Shown in pieces: positions 34,158 through 42,309 of a stretch of 64,000 nt of DNA. Source of the DNA: Dethiobacter alkaliphilus. GTDB lineage: Bacteria > Bacillota > Dethiobacteria > DTU022 > UBA8154. Below the pieces are notes generated by a model. The model ran no database searches, had not been told where the DNA came from, and saw only the letters and a program-made list of their open reading frames with translations. A program made the translations under genes and the position numbers. Where the stretch lies: assembly GCA_016841605.1 (NCBI GenBank), contig JAENYV010000001.1:355540-419539 (forward strand), in the 5' to 3' direction. Position 1 is the stretch's first letter. The number at the start of each line of letters is the position of its first letter.

Positions 34158-35467
34158 CCTCGGTTTACGTTGGTTTAATAGGAGTCATCGTTCTTCTTGC
34201 ATTTATGTTGCTTTTACGCTTACCAATAGCAGTTTCTATGGGGTTAGTAGGGTTTTTAGGTTTTAGTTATCTTGTTTCATTTAAAGCTGCTTTGGGTATG
34301 GCTTCTTCAGAAATATTTACCACTTTTTCTGATTATTATTTAGGTGCAGTGATTATGTTTATATTAATGGGCTATTTATCATACCATACTGGGTTAAGTA
34401 ATGATATTTACGATGCTTTAAGAGTGCTAATAGGCCACGTTCGTGGTGGTATTGCAATTGCTACTATTGGTGCTTCCGCTGTATTTGGAGCTATTTGTGG
34501 TTCCACTATAGCAACAACAGCGTCCATGGGTACTTTATCTCTTCCTGAAATGGATAAGTTAAAATATCACCCTGGATTATCCAGTGCTGCAGTTGCTGCC
34601 GGAGGCATTTTAGGAACAATGATACCACCTAGTATACCGGCAATTGCATATGGTATATATACGGAGACATCAATAAAAGCGGTTTTTCTAGGACTTATAG
34701 CACCAGGGATAATTCTCGCCATAGCACTCTCTCTTACAGTTGTCATTTTGACAATTCGAGATCCGAATATTGCCCCTAGAGGTGCCAAAACAACCTTTCG
34801 TGAGAAGATCCAGGTTTTATATAGTTCAGGTATTGTAGAGGTTGCAATTCTTATGGTTGCTGTTTTAGGCGGTTTGTTCGCCGGTATATTTACCCCTACT
34901 GAATCTGGTGCTATAGGTGCTTTTTGTGTTTTAGTTATTAGTATAGCACGACGTAAATTTAATAATAAAGTTTTTGTTACATCTCTTTTTGAAACCGGAA
35001 AGACGTCAGCAATGGTTTTTATAATTTTAGCCGGAGCTAATATTTTTGGGACATTTTCATCAGTTAGTCGTCTACCGGCTACTATTACTGCTGGGGTAAG
35101 TGATATGGGTATACACCCGATATTCATAATATTATTAGTATTTTTAGTTCAAATAATTTTTGGCTTTTTCATGGATGGTATAGCTGTACTTATGTTGACT
35201 TTGCCCATATGTTTTCCTATAATCACAGGTCTTGGGTATGACCCTGTTTGGCTTGGACCTCTTTTAGTGCTAATAGCGGGACTTGGAATGATAACACCTC
35301 CCGTGGGAATATGTCTTTTTATTGTCCATGATATCTATAAGGGTAAGGTAGGATATCCTATTATATTTAAAGGAATAGCACCATTTGTTTTTTCAATTTT
35401 AATAACCTTATTTATTCTTACTGTATATCCGTCGATAACAACCTTTTTACCTAATCTACTCCGATAA
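34154..35467 (+). CDS. dctM: TRAP transporter large permease (DctM family)
   Basis: The main transport channel of the TRAP system. The 437-residue protein has about 11-12 membrane helices and the typical DctM motifs: LGAVIMFILMGYL, AICGSTIATTASMGTLSLPEM, AAGGILGTMIPPSIPAIAYG and GLGMITPPVGICLFI. It uses a cation gradient to move the solute delivered by DctP. It overlaps dctQ by 4 bp, so the three genes dctP-dctQ-dctM form one operon, apparently continuing into the amidohydrolase gene after about 220 bp. Confidence 0.95.
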   Translation: MTSVYVGLIGVIVLLAFMLLLRLPIAVSMGLVGFLGFSYLVSFKAALGMASSEIFTTFSDYYLGAVIMFILMGYLSYHTGLSNDIYDALRVLIGHVRGGIAIATIGASAVFGAICGSTIATTASMGTLSLPEMDKLKYHPGLSSAAVAAGGILGTMIPPSIPAIAYGIYTETSIKAVFLGLIAPGIILAIALSLTVVILTIRDPNIAPRGAKTTFREKIQVLYSSGIVEVAILMVAVLGGLFAGIFTPTESGAIGAFCVLVISIARRKFNNKVFVTSLFETGKTSAMVFIILAGANIFGTFSSVSRLPATITAGVSDMGIHPIFIILLVFLVQIIFGFFMDGIAVLMLTLPICFPIITGLGYDPVWLGPLLVLIAGLGMITPPVGICLFIVHDIYKGKVGYPIIFKGIAPFVFSILITLFILTVYPSITTFLPNLLR

Positions 35468-35686
35468 GCCCAAATTCATTATGGATAATGTAGATGTATT
35501 GGCATAAAACATTTTCCTGTTAAAGTGAAATTGGGTACTATTCGAAACGGGTTAAAGAAACTTTTATTTCTGACTATGTCCAGGTAAGGAGGTGTTGTCT
35601 ATACATATTAATTGTAATGTTATTAGTTATTGTTAGTGTCTGGTAGTGTAATAAAGTACAAAAAAAGATTAGGAGGATATTATTCT

Positions 35687-36742
35687 ATGAAACTTGCCCG
35701 TTTCATCATTGACACACACGTTCATGCTCAGCGTCACGCTGCAGGACCGGAGCTTAAGAAGCGTATGGAGAAAAGAGGAAAGCAAGTAAAATATGCAGAT
35801 TTAGCCGAAATTATGCATACACTTGATACTTATGACAATTCAGCTCGTCTTCTATATGATATGGAATGCTATGGTGTTGACATGTGTTTGCTATCTAGTG
35901 CATTTGGAATGGATGATAGCCTAAATTTACAGCTTGTTGAAAAATATCCCGATAAGTTTCGGGCTTTGTGTTATCCTTGTGAGACCAAAAAAAAGGCTTT
36001 AAAAGGAGAAATTGAGTGGACGATTGAAGCTGCTTGTGAAGAACTTGAGAGAAAACTGTCAACTGGAAAATACATCGGGATCGGGGAAGGTTCGCCGGCC
36101 AGGGTATTCCCTGAGGGAGTAAAACCCTATAATTATACTCGAAAGGAACGGATGGACGAACTTAGGAAGGTTATGGATGTGGCACGTAAATATCAGGTGC
36201 CTATTACTACGCATACTGGTTCCCCTATGGGATATCCGCTTTCTAATACAATGTGGCCTGAGAATTGGGAACCGCGCTGGATACACGATTTAGCTACTGA
36301 ATATCCTGATGTAACTATTATTTTCGAACATGGAGGTCAATCAGGAGGAACTTCGGCACTTTTATTTGAAGAGTGTGTTGAGGTGGCTGCTAACCATGAC
36401 AATGTGTATCTTGAAGGAGGTATTTATTGGACAGATTTATACTATCTTGCACTTCGCAATCCAAATGTAGGGCCGGAGAAAATTATCTGGGGAACGGACT
36501 GGGGTGCAAGCCAACCTGTAATTACGCAGATTGGTAATAATCCTCAATCTTACGTTATGCAAGTGCATAAGGAAGGGATCGTTAAACATCAGATAGATGT
36601 CATGGGATGGAGTCTAAGACAGGTGGGCCGTCTCGACATTTCACAAGATGATCTTAATTTGATTCTTGGGGGTAATGCACTACGTATTTTTAAGATTGAC
36701 TTTCCATTAACCAGGATGTTTAAATTTATAGATTGGCTATAA
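35687..36742 (+). CDS. Amidohydrolase-superfamily protein (ACMSD/amidohydrolase-2 type)
   Basis: A metal-dependent TIM-barrel enzyme of 351 residues. The metal-binding pattern of the ACMSD-like subfamily is complete: His11 and His13 in DTHVHAQRH, a histidine in TTHTGSPMG, one in FEHGGQSGG and the catalytic Asp in IWGTDWGAS, ending with GGNALRIF. Members are non-oxidative decarboxylases, hydratases or hydrolases of aromatic or carboxymuconate-like acids. Next to a TRAP importer and an acyl-adenylating ligase it probably acts on the imported acid. AGGAGG at 35671-35676 fixes ATG 35687; the upstream in-frame start lacks a ribosome binding site. The exact reaction cannot be read from the sequence. 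Confidence 0.88.
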   Translation: MKLARFIIDTHVHAQRHAAGPELKKRMEKRGKQVKYADLAEIMHTLDTYDNSARLLYDMECYGVDMCLLSSAFGMDDSLNLQLVEKYPDKFRALCYPCETKKKALKGEIEWTIEAACEELERKLSTGKYIGIGEGSPARVFPEGVKPYNYTRKERMDELRKVMDVARKYQVPITTHTGSPMGYPLSNTMWPENWEPRWIHDLATEYPDVTIIFEHGGQSGGTSALLFEECVEVAANHDNVYLEGGIYWTDLYYLALRNPNVGPEKIIWGTDWGASQPVITQIGNNPQSYVMQVHKEGIVKHQIDVMGWSLRQVGRLDISQDDLNLILGGNALRIFKIDFPLTRMFKFIDWL

Positions 36743-36789
36743 AGGGTGTGTTACTATTCTATGATTTGTAGCTAAAAAGTATTTTTCTC

Positions 36790-36831
36790 ACATGTTAGAA
36801 TTACACCAGTATAGGTGTAATTCTAACATGT
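36790..36831. repeat. 18-bp perfect palindrome with 6-bp centre
   Basis: The arm ACATGTTAGAATTACACC (36790-36807) is repeated perfectly inverted at 36814-36831, around AGTATA. There is no T-run on either side. It may be a terminator stem, an operator, or two abutting insertion-sequence ends (TGTTAG...CTAACA, outer TG/CA) left after internal deletion. Confidence 0.8.
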
Positions 36832-36919
36832 TCTACCTTGGCCGTTAGCGGACGGAGTAAGTCAAAATATTACTTATTAAGAAGGATTTCTTGAATAATG
36901 TTCAAGGGAGGGAAAGTTT

Positions 36920-38629
36920 ATGCTGGGAGAAAATAAAAATTATTTGGTGGGAGCGTTCTCTTATTCTGATAGTGTAATAAAAGAATATACGTCCCAGGGC
37001 TTCTGGCTTAATATGACATATGGCGATATTTTGGATCGCCATACTGAACTCTATCCTGACAGAACGGCATTTATTGAAGACAATACAAATTTTAGTATTA
37101 CCTTCGGTCAATTAAAAGAAAAAGTCGATCGTTTTGCAATCGCTCTTCTTAAGATGGGGATTAAGAAAAACGATCGGATTATAGTACAGCTTCCTAACAG
37201 ACATGAATTTATTGTTGCTTTTTTAGCTGCACAGGGTATAGGGGCAGTACCAGTTTTAATTATTCCACGTACCGGTTATAAAGAACTTTTCCATTTCTTT
37301 TCTATTACAAAAGCAGTTGGGTGGATTGTTCCATTAAAGGATGGAAAGTATGAATACCTATCTCTTGTAAAACAGATTAAAACAAATGTGAAGAGTTTAA
37401 ACTACCTTATCATGTTGCATACTACTGATGATGAATTACTAAATCCTGATGGTTCATTTTGTATGACGAGAATTATCAATGAGATTGAACTTGACAAATA
37501 TCCGTCAGGTTATCTAAATCAGTTTCGCCCGGATCCTAATGATGTTGCTTTTATCCTTGCTACAGGAGGTACTACAGGAGCCCCTAAATGTGTACCACGT
37601 ACTTACAATAGTTACCTAGCCCAGATACGTTTCTCTTCTGATTTTTTTATTAGAGATTTAAATGAAAAAACAATTTTAGGATTATTTACACCGATCGGTC
37701 ACGGTCTTGCTCAGAATGGCCCTGTAGGACTTGCTTTCACATTTGGTTTACCCCTCGTTCTAGGCAGAAGCCCCCAAGCCAAAGACATTTTAGAAGCACT
37801 TCAGAAATGGAAAATTACAAGCTTAGCATTAGTGCCGACACAAATTGAGGATATTGTTAATTATCCTGATTTAGAGAAATTTGATATTTCTTCTCTTACA
37901 AATATCTGTTCTACGGGAGCACCTATTAGACCTAAAACGGTTGAAAAAATCAAGAGTATTTTGTTGGAAAAAACAGGAGCACGATTCTTGAATGCTTTTG
38001 GCTCGTCGGAAGGACCTGCTTCACAGATCGCACCGGAAGGAACGGTTATACCGTCAGGGTCTGTAGGATTACCTCAAAAAGGACATAGATGGGTTGCGGT
38101 AGACGAAAACAACAGGGAATTGCCTTCCGGTGCAGAAGGTGAGCTTATTGTTAAGGGGCCTTGTATTTTTAACGGCTATTACGGATTATCTAGGGAGGAA
38201 AATGATAAACTTTTTACCCCTAATGGTTACTATAAAACTGGAGACATAGGTAAGATTGATGAGAATGGTTTTATTTTTATTACGGGAAGAAAAAAGGAAA
38301 TCATTATGCGTGGCGGGGAAAGCATTCCTGCAAGGTTTATTGAAGAGGCATTGGAACAAATTGATAGTGTAGAAAAAGCAGCTGTTGTTGGGATACCGGA
38401 TCAACGTCTTGGGGAAAAAATCTGCGCATATGTAAAATGTAAACCCGAAATGGAGCTCTCCTTTAATAGAATGATTGATCAATTGAAGGCTAATGGTCTT
38501 GGAGTTATGATGTTGCCTGAAAGGTTAGAAATCATTGATAAGTTTCCTACAACAAACGTAGGTAAAATTGATAAAAAAGCACTTCAGAAAGATATTACCG
38601 AGAAACTTCTTATGTCTGAAAATAAATAG
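36920..38629 (+). CDS. Acyl-adenylating ligase (EntE/aryl-CoA ligase-like)
   Basis: An ANL-superfamily enzyme of 569 residues that activates a carboxylic acid with ATP, giving an acyl-AMP and usually an acyl-CoA. Core motifs: LATGGTTGAPKCVPRTYN (P-loop), FGSSEGPASQ (A5), YKTGDIGKIDENGF (A7 with catalytic Asp) and the C-terminal lysine in NVGKIDKKAL (A10). The N-terminal WLNMTYGDIL and the PRTGYKEL region resemble 2,3-dihydroxybenzoate-AMP ligase (EntE), pointing to a hydroxylated aromatic acid, but no carrier protein or siderophore gene is present, so CoA is the likelier acceptor. GGGAGGG precedes the ATG. It completes the import-and-activation set of this block. Confidence 0.88.
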   Translation: MLGENKNYLVGAFSYSDSVIKEYTSQGFWLNMTYGDILDRHTELYPDRTAFIEDNTNFSITFGQLKEKVDRFAIALLKMGIKKNDRIIVQLPNRHEFIVAFLAAQGIGAVPVLIIPRTGYKELFHFFSITKAVGWIVPLKDGKYEYLSLVKQIKTNVKSLNYLIMLHTTDDELLNPDGSFCMTRIINEIELDKYPSGYLNQFRPDPNDVAFILATGGTTGAPKCVPRTYNSYLAQIRFSSDFFIRDLNEKTILGLFTPIGHGLAQNGPVGLAFTFGLPLVLGRSPQAKDILEALQKWKITSLALVPTQIEDIVNYPDLEKFDISSLTNICSTGAPIRPKTVEKIKSILLEKTGARFLNAFGSSEGPASQIAPEGTVIPSGSVGLPQKGHRWVAVDENNRELPSGAEGELIVKGPCIFNGYYGLSREENDKLFTPNGYYKTGDIGKIDENGFIFITGRKKEIIMRGGESIPARFIEEALEQIDSVEKAAVVGIPDQRLGEKICAYVKCKPEMELSFNRMIDQLKANGLGVMMLPERLEIIDKFPTTNVGKIDKKALQKDITEKLLMSENK

Positions 38630-38816
38630 TTCCGGTTTGCCCAACACACTGTCGTTTATTAGCCCGGCGTCCGTTGGGTGATGAACATTTTCTCCCACTA
38701 CTTTCGTGGTATCTGTCCTTAGCTACAGATTAATAAAATAATTAGATCATGCATTGCCGCCGAGGAGGAGAGGGAATTACGTTATTACAACATTTTCTTA
38801 ATTTAGAAAGTTTATC

Positions 38817-38898
38817 GACCTGTGCATTACACAAGGAAGCCTATGAAGGTTGAAGTAAGGCAATGCTTCCTGATTTGGGCCCAATTTTTGCACAGGTC
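38817..38898 (+). ncRNA. Candidate structured RNA of unknown class
   Basis: GACCTGTGCA (38817-38826) pairs perfectly with TGCACAGGTC (38889-38898), closing a domain that contains GGAAGC/GCTTCC (38835-38840, 38865-38870) and the palindrome TTGGGCCCAA (38874-38883). It is followed 52 bp later by a strong terminator and then by the exopolysaccharide operon. That layout fits a riboswitch-like leader or a small RNA. I do not recognise the conserved core of either c-di-GMP riboswitch class. The 10-bp ends could also be terminal repeats of a small mobile element. Confidence 0.4.
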
Positions 38899-38950
38899 AA
38901 AGCGTTTTAAGGGGAGAAAGTAAAAACAATTCTTTAGTTGGCTAGTAAGC

Positions 38951-38972
38951 CCGCCGTACGGCGGTTTTTTTT
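38951..38972 (+). terminator. Strong intrinsic terminator upstream of the Pel-like operon
   Basis: CCGCCG (38951-38956) and CGGCGG (38959-38964) form a GC-rich stem followed by eight T (38965-38972). It ends either the catabolic block or the structured RNA upstream of it. Confidence 0.8.
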
Positions 38973-39124
38973 GTTTTTAGTTTTAAAAAGTTATCCAGAG
39001 GCAGGGAAAAAAAATCTGACTGAAGATATAAGGTTATTTTTGCCTGATTCGAAATATATATACTGTAAGCAAAATATATTTAATCGTAAGGTTAAGGTTA
39101 ATTTGGGAAAGAGGGAGCTAATAA

Positions 39125-40840
39125 TTGCGGTTGCGAATTATTTGCCTGGTGCTTTTCTTAGGTATAATTATTTTTATTTTAGAGGCATTCTCCGGTCCTA
39201 TCAAACAAATCTTTGAAAACCATTTTCTGCTTAAGCAGCTGTTTCAATATCCATCTGACGGAGCGAAGGAACAAGAAGCCGGGGTCGAAGACCCCAAACT
39301 TTTGGAAACAATTTATGTTACCATCCTGGGGAATGATCCCCAGTACGGATATAGTTTTGAAGAAATGAACGGTTTAACTCGCGAGGAAAGTCTTGAAAAA
39401 GATCCGCAATTGCCCATATTATTTCAAACTGAATTAGAACCGTTAAATCTTGATGAAGCAGGAGTTGAAACATTAACCCCCAATGCTACTATTGAACAGC
39501 GTGGTCAAAGCACCCGGAGGGCTATTTTAAAATCTTATAAAATTAGATTAGCAAGAGAGTTGGAATTATGGAATAATCAGAGGATCATTAATTTAAATAA
39601 ACATCCGAATGATTTCACCTCGGTGCGAAACAAGCTGAGTTTTGATTATTTTAAGCTTATTCCAAACCTGGTTAGTTCAGAAACGCAATTTGTTCGATTA
39701 TACGTCAGAGATTTGACATCTGCTTCGGGTGATAAGAATTTTATCGATTACGGCCTTTTTACCCATACGGAACAAATAGATAAAGATTTCTTACGACGTC
39801 ATGGTTTGGATCAGGACGGGTATTTATATAAAGTGGTCAACTTTGAGTTTTACCGTTATCCGGAGCTTCTTCGCCCTCACTATGACCCTTTTTACGATAG
39901 GGGGAAATTTGAGACCATTTTAGCCATCAGAGGCAGGGAATACCATGATCATTTTCTCCAAATGCTGGATGACGTGAATAACTTTGCATTGGATTTTAAT
40001 CGGGTTTTTGAGAAGTATTTTGATAAAGATAATTTTCTTGTCTGGATCGCAGTAAATATGTTAATAGGTAACCTGGATTCATCTTCAAATAACTTTTATT
40101 TGTACAGTTCCAGGTTTTCCAATAAATGGTACTTTGTGCCATGGGATTATGATGGGGCGTGGGATTTTTACTGGCAGTGGAGTACAGATCCTAAAAAGCT
40201 TCATCCGACAAGAGAAGGTCTCTCCCTTTACTGGGGGTGGCCATTGGTCAGAAGATTTTTTCAACAACCGGAGAATCTGGCAGCCCTTAATGAAAAGATT
40301 GAAGAGGTAGCACTAATCATTACGGAAGAGCGGACGAAAGCCTTTCTGGACGAGTACTTTCCGATTGTTCGTCTCTTGACATTGCAATTACCTGATGTGC
40401 AATTGCTACCGCATAATATTGAAAGATTCGATGAAGAATATTACAGCCTGGTACAGGTTCCGGAAAAAAGACGTGAAAAATATTACACTCTTTTGCATAA
40501 ACCGATGCCTATTTTTGTAGGAGGGCCCTGGATTAATGAAGACCGGATGACCTTTACCTGGTGGGACTCTTTCAGCCTACAGGGAAATGAAATATATTAT
40601 GATCTGCAAATTAGTCATGATCCGGTTTTTTCTGTTTTGTATTTTGAAGTCAAGGATTTGCAGGATACCGCATGGACAATGGAGATACTCCCTGCAGGCA
40701 GCTATTATTGGAGAATTATCATTCATGACAGTCAAGGAAATAAACAAATTCCCTTTGAAAGTCTGACGGTTAATAATACGCTCTACCATGGGGTGAAAGC
40801 CTTTACTATTGAAGAGGGGGGAGTGCTCCATGGAATATGA
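39125..40840 (+). CDS. CotH-family secreted/anchored protein kinase-like protein with C-terminal Fn3-like domain
   Basis: A 571-residue protein with an N-terminal membrane anchor or signal (about residues 4-22). The CotH region (about 120-430) carries QRGQSTRRAILKSYKIRL, DGYLYKVVNFEFYR, FLVWIAVNMLIGNLDSSSNN and FVPWDYDGAWDFYW, matching the CotH kinase fold, which in Bacillus phosphorylates spore coat proteins. The last about 115 residues (from about 450) look like a fibronectin-type beta domain. CotH-like genes next to VTC and DUF4956 genes recur near exopolysaccharide loci, so its target here may be a surface or envelope protein rather than spore coat. The start is TTG 39125 with GAGGGAGC about 9 bases upstream. 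Confidence 0.8.
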   Translation: MRLRIICLVLFLGIIIFILEAFSGPIKQIFENHFLLKQLFQYPSDGAKEQEAGVEDPKLLETIYVTILGNDPQYGYSFEEMNGLTREESLEKDPQLPILFQTELEPLNLDEAGVETLTPNATIEQRGQSTRRAILKSYKIRLARELELWNNQRIINLNKHPNDFTSVRNKLSFDYFKLIPNLVSSETQFVRLYVRDLTSASGDKNFIDYGLFTHTEQIDKDFLRRHGLDQDGYLYKVVNFEFYRYPELLRPHYDPFYDRGKFETILAIRGREYHDHFLQMLDDVNNFALDFNRVFEKYFDKDNFLVWIAVNMLIGNLDSSSNNFYLYSSRFSNKWYFVPWDYDGAWDFYWQWSTDPKKLHPTREGLSLYWGWPLVRRFFQQPENLAALNEKIEEVALIITEERTKAFLDEYFPIVRLLTLQLPDVQLLPHNIERFDEEYYSLVQVPEKRREKYYTLLHKPMPIFVGGPWINEDRMTFTWWDSFSLQGNEIYYDLQISHDPVFSVLYFEVKDLQDTAWTMEILPAGSYYWRIIIHDSQGNKQIPFESLTVNNTLYHGVKAFTIEEGGVLHGI

Positions 40841-41540
40841 AGGGAAAAAACTGAGAAATGAATTAAAATATTATTTGCATCCTTTTGAGTGCTCTTCACT
40901 GCGGGTCAGGATGGGGCACTTGCTGCAAAGGGACCGTCATTCCGTAACTGCTGACGGTTATCATATTCGCAGCCTCTATTTTGATGATTTCCATGATAAT
41001 GCTTTGTTTGAGAAGAACTTCGGAATCATGAAAAGAAAGAAATACAGAATAAGAATCTATAACAAAACGGATCAATCAATTAAGCTTGAGCGCAAATCCA
41101 AGTATGGTGAATATATCAGTAAAGAGTCCGCATTCCTTTCGCGACGGGAATACGAGCAAATTATCACAGGAGATGCACAATTCCTGCTTGAGCACCGGGA
41201 ACCGTTACTTCACCAATTTTATTACGGAATTACTGTCCATGGATTGCGTCCCAAGGTGATCGTAGACTATACCCGGGAAGCCTATACCTGGCCGCTGGGA
41301 GATGTGAGAGTGACCTTCGACAAAGGACTGGCAACGGTGATTAACTCGTTGAACATATTTGATATCCATGCAGTTCCTGTCTGTGTTTTCCGTAAACCCA
41401 TGGAAATCATGGAAGTTAAGTATACTGAATTTCTTCCTGTTTTTATTCGGGAAGTACTGGATTTTAATTGTTCAATCCGGAAGGCAATTTCCAAATATGT
41501 AATTTGCAGGGAATTTTTAAAAAATCATTACCATAATTAA
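40830..41540 (+). CDS. VTC-domain (polyphosphate polymerase-like) protein
   Basis: A 236-residue protein of the VTC family, the tunnel-fold domain that makes polyphosphate in yeast Vtc4. Basic and acidic tunnel residues are visible: RNELKYYL at the start, YHIRSLYFDD, KYRIRIYNK, IKLERKSKYGEYISKES, KVIVDYTREAY, VRVTFD and IMEVKYTEFLP. These match the triphosphate-tunnel pattern of alternating charged strands. The bacterial function is unproven: NTP or polyphosphate binding is expected, activity is inferred. The real start is ATG 40830 behind GAGGGGGGAG; it overlaps the CotH gene by 11 bp, showing coupling. DUF4956 follows. Confidence 0.88.
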   Translation: MEYEGKKLRNELKYYLHPFECSSLRVRMGHLLQRDRHSVTADGYHIRSLYFDDFHDNALFEKNFGIMKRKKYRIRIYNKTDQSIKLERKSKYGEYISKESAFLSRREYEQIITGDAQFLLEHREPLLHQFYYGITVHGLRPKVIVDYTREAYTWPLGDVRVTFDKGLATVINSLNIFDIHAVPVCVFRKPMEIMEVKYTEFLPVFIREVLDFNCSIRKAISKYVICREFLKNHYHN

Positions 41541-41573
41541 CACAATTTAATACGGATAAAAGGGGGGAGAAAA

Positions 41574-42251
41574 ATGGATATGGAGCAATTTACCTTCCGG
41601 AATATTTTAGACACCAGGCTGATAAACGGCTTACAGCCGATTACATTGGTTGATGCTGCTTTTAGCTTGTTTATTGCCTTATTGCTCGGACTGTTTATCT
41701 TTTTCATTTATAAAAAATGTTTCCGCGGTGTTGTTTATAATTACAGTTTTAATCTAACCTTGGTGCTTATGGCGATGATTACTGCACTGATAATTTTAAC
41801 GATCAGTACCAACATTATTTTGTCATTGGGTATGGTCGGAGCTTTGAGTATCGTGCGATTTCGCACGGCAGTTAAAGATCCCATGGATATTGCCTTTACA
41901 TTTTGGGCTATTTCCGCAGGTATTGCTACAGGCGCCAAAATTTACCCCATTGCTGTTTTTGGTTCTTTAATTATTGGACTAACTGTTTTTCTGTTGGCAA
42001 GATATAAAGTGAAAGGGCAGGCCTATTTACTCATTGTTCATTATACGGAAAAGGGGGATTATGCTGTAAACTATCATATTACCAGATTAAAGCATACTCT
42101 TAAATCAAAAACAATACGCGAAGATCATACCGAGCTGGTCGTTGAAATGAAAATTAAAGACGACAATACGGATTTTGTTAAAGAATTGGCTGTCATCGAA
42201 GGTGTGAACGATGTTTCTCTGGTAAGTTATACGGGGGATTATGCTCCTTAA
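41574..42251 (+). CDS. DUF4956-family membrane protein
   Basis: A 225-residue integral membrane protein with about four helices in residues 25-165 and a cytoplasmic C-terminal domain (about 170-225, ferredoxin-like with KDDNTDFVKELAVIEGVNDV). The family signature LSLGMVGALSIVRFRTAVKDPMD in pattern lies between helices, with conserved Arg and Asp residues. Function is unknown; genes of this family travel with VTC and CotH genes, and the three are probably one module here. AGGGGGGAG provides the ribosome binding site, 33 bp after the VTC gene. Confidence 0.85.
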   Translation: MDMEQFTFRNILDTRLINGLQPITLVDAAFSLFIALLLGLFIFFIYKKCFRGVVYNYSFNLTLVLMAMITALIILTISTNIILSLGMVGALSIVRFRTAVKDPMDIAFTFWAISAGIATGAKIYPIAVFGSLIIGLTVFLLARYKVKGQAYLLIVHYTEKGDYAVNYHITRLKHTLKSKTIREDHTELVVEMKIKDDNTDFVKELAVIEGVNDVSLVSYTGDYAP

Positions 42252-42309
42252 GAATAGAGCGGCATGATCGGACATGATTGGATTAACATAAAATAAAAGA
42301 GTGTGTGCA

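Larger units (their letters stand above)
38630..39124 (+). other. 495-bp intergenic region with RNA-like structure
   Basis: No gene is supported. The first half has several short hairpins: CCCAAC/GTTGGG (38640-38645, 38673-38678), CCAC/GTGG (38695-38698, 38706-38709) and ATCTGT/ACAGAT (38711-38716, 38725-38730). GAGGAGGAGAGG (38762-38773) looks like a ribosome binding site with no gene. The structured candidate and terminator at 38817-38972 follow, then about 150 bp of AT-rich sequence before the CotH gene. Confidence 0.55.

Noticed and set aside
38630-39124. c-di-GMP riboswitch (class I or II) or T-box leader
   Set aside because: The conserved core sequences of these classes are not seen; kept only as an unknown structured RNA candidate.
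39125-40840. Spore coat function for the CotH-family protein
   Set aside because: Fold similarity is clear, but the gene is coupled to VTC, DUF4956 and exopolysaccharide genes, with no other spore genes nearby.
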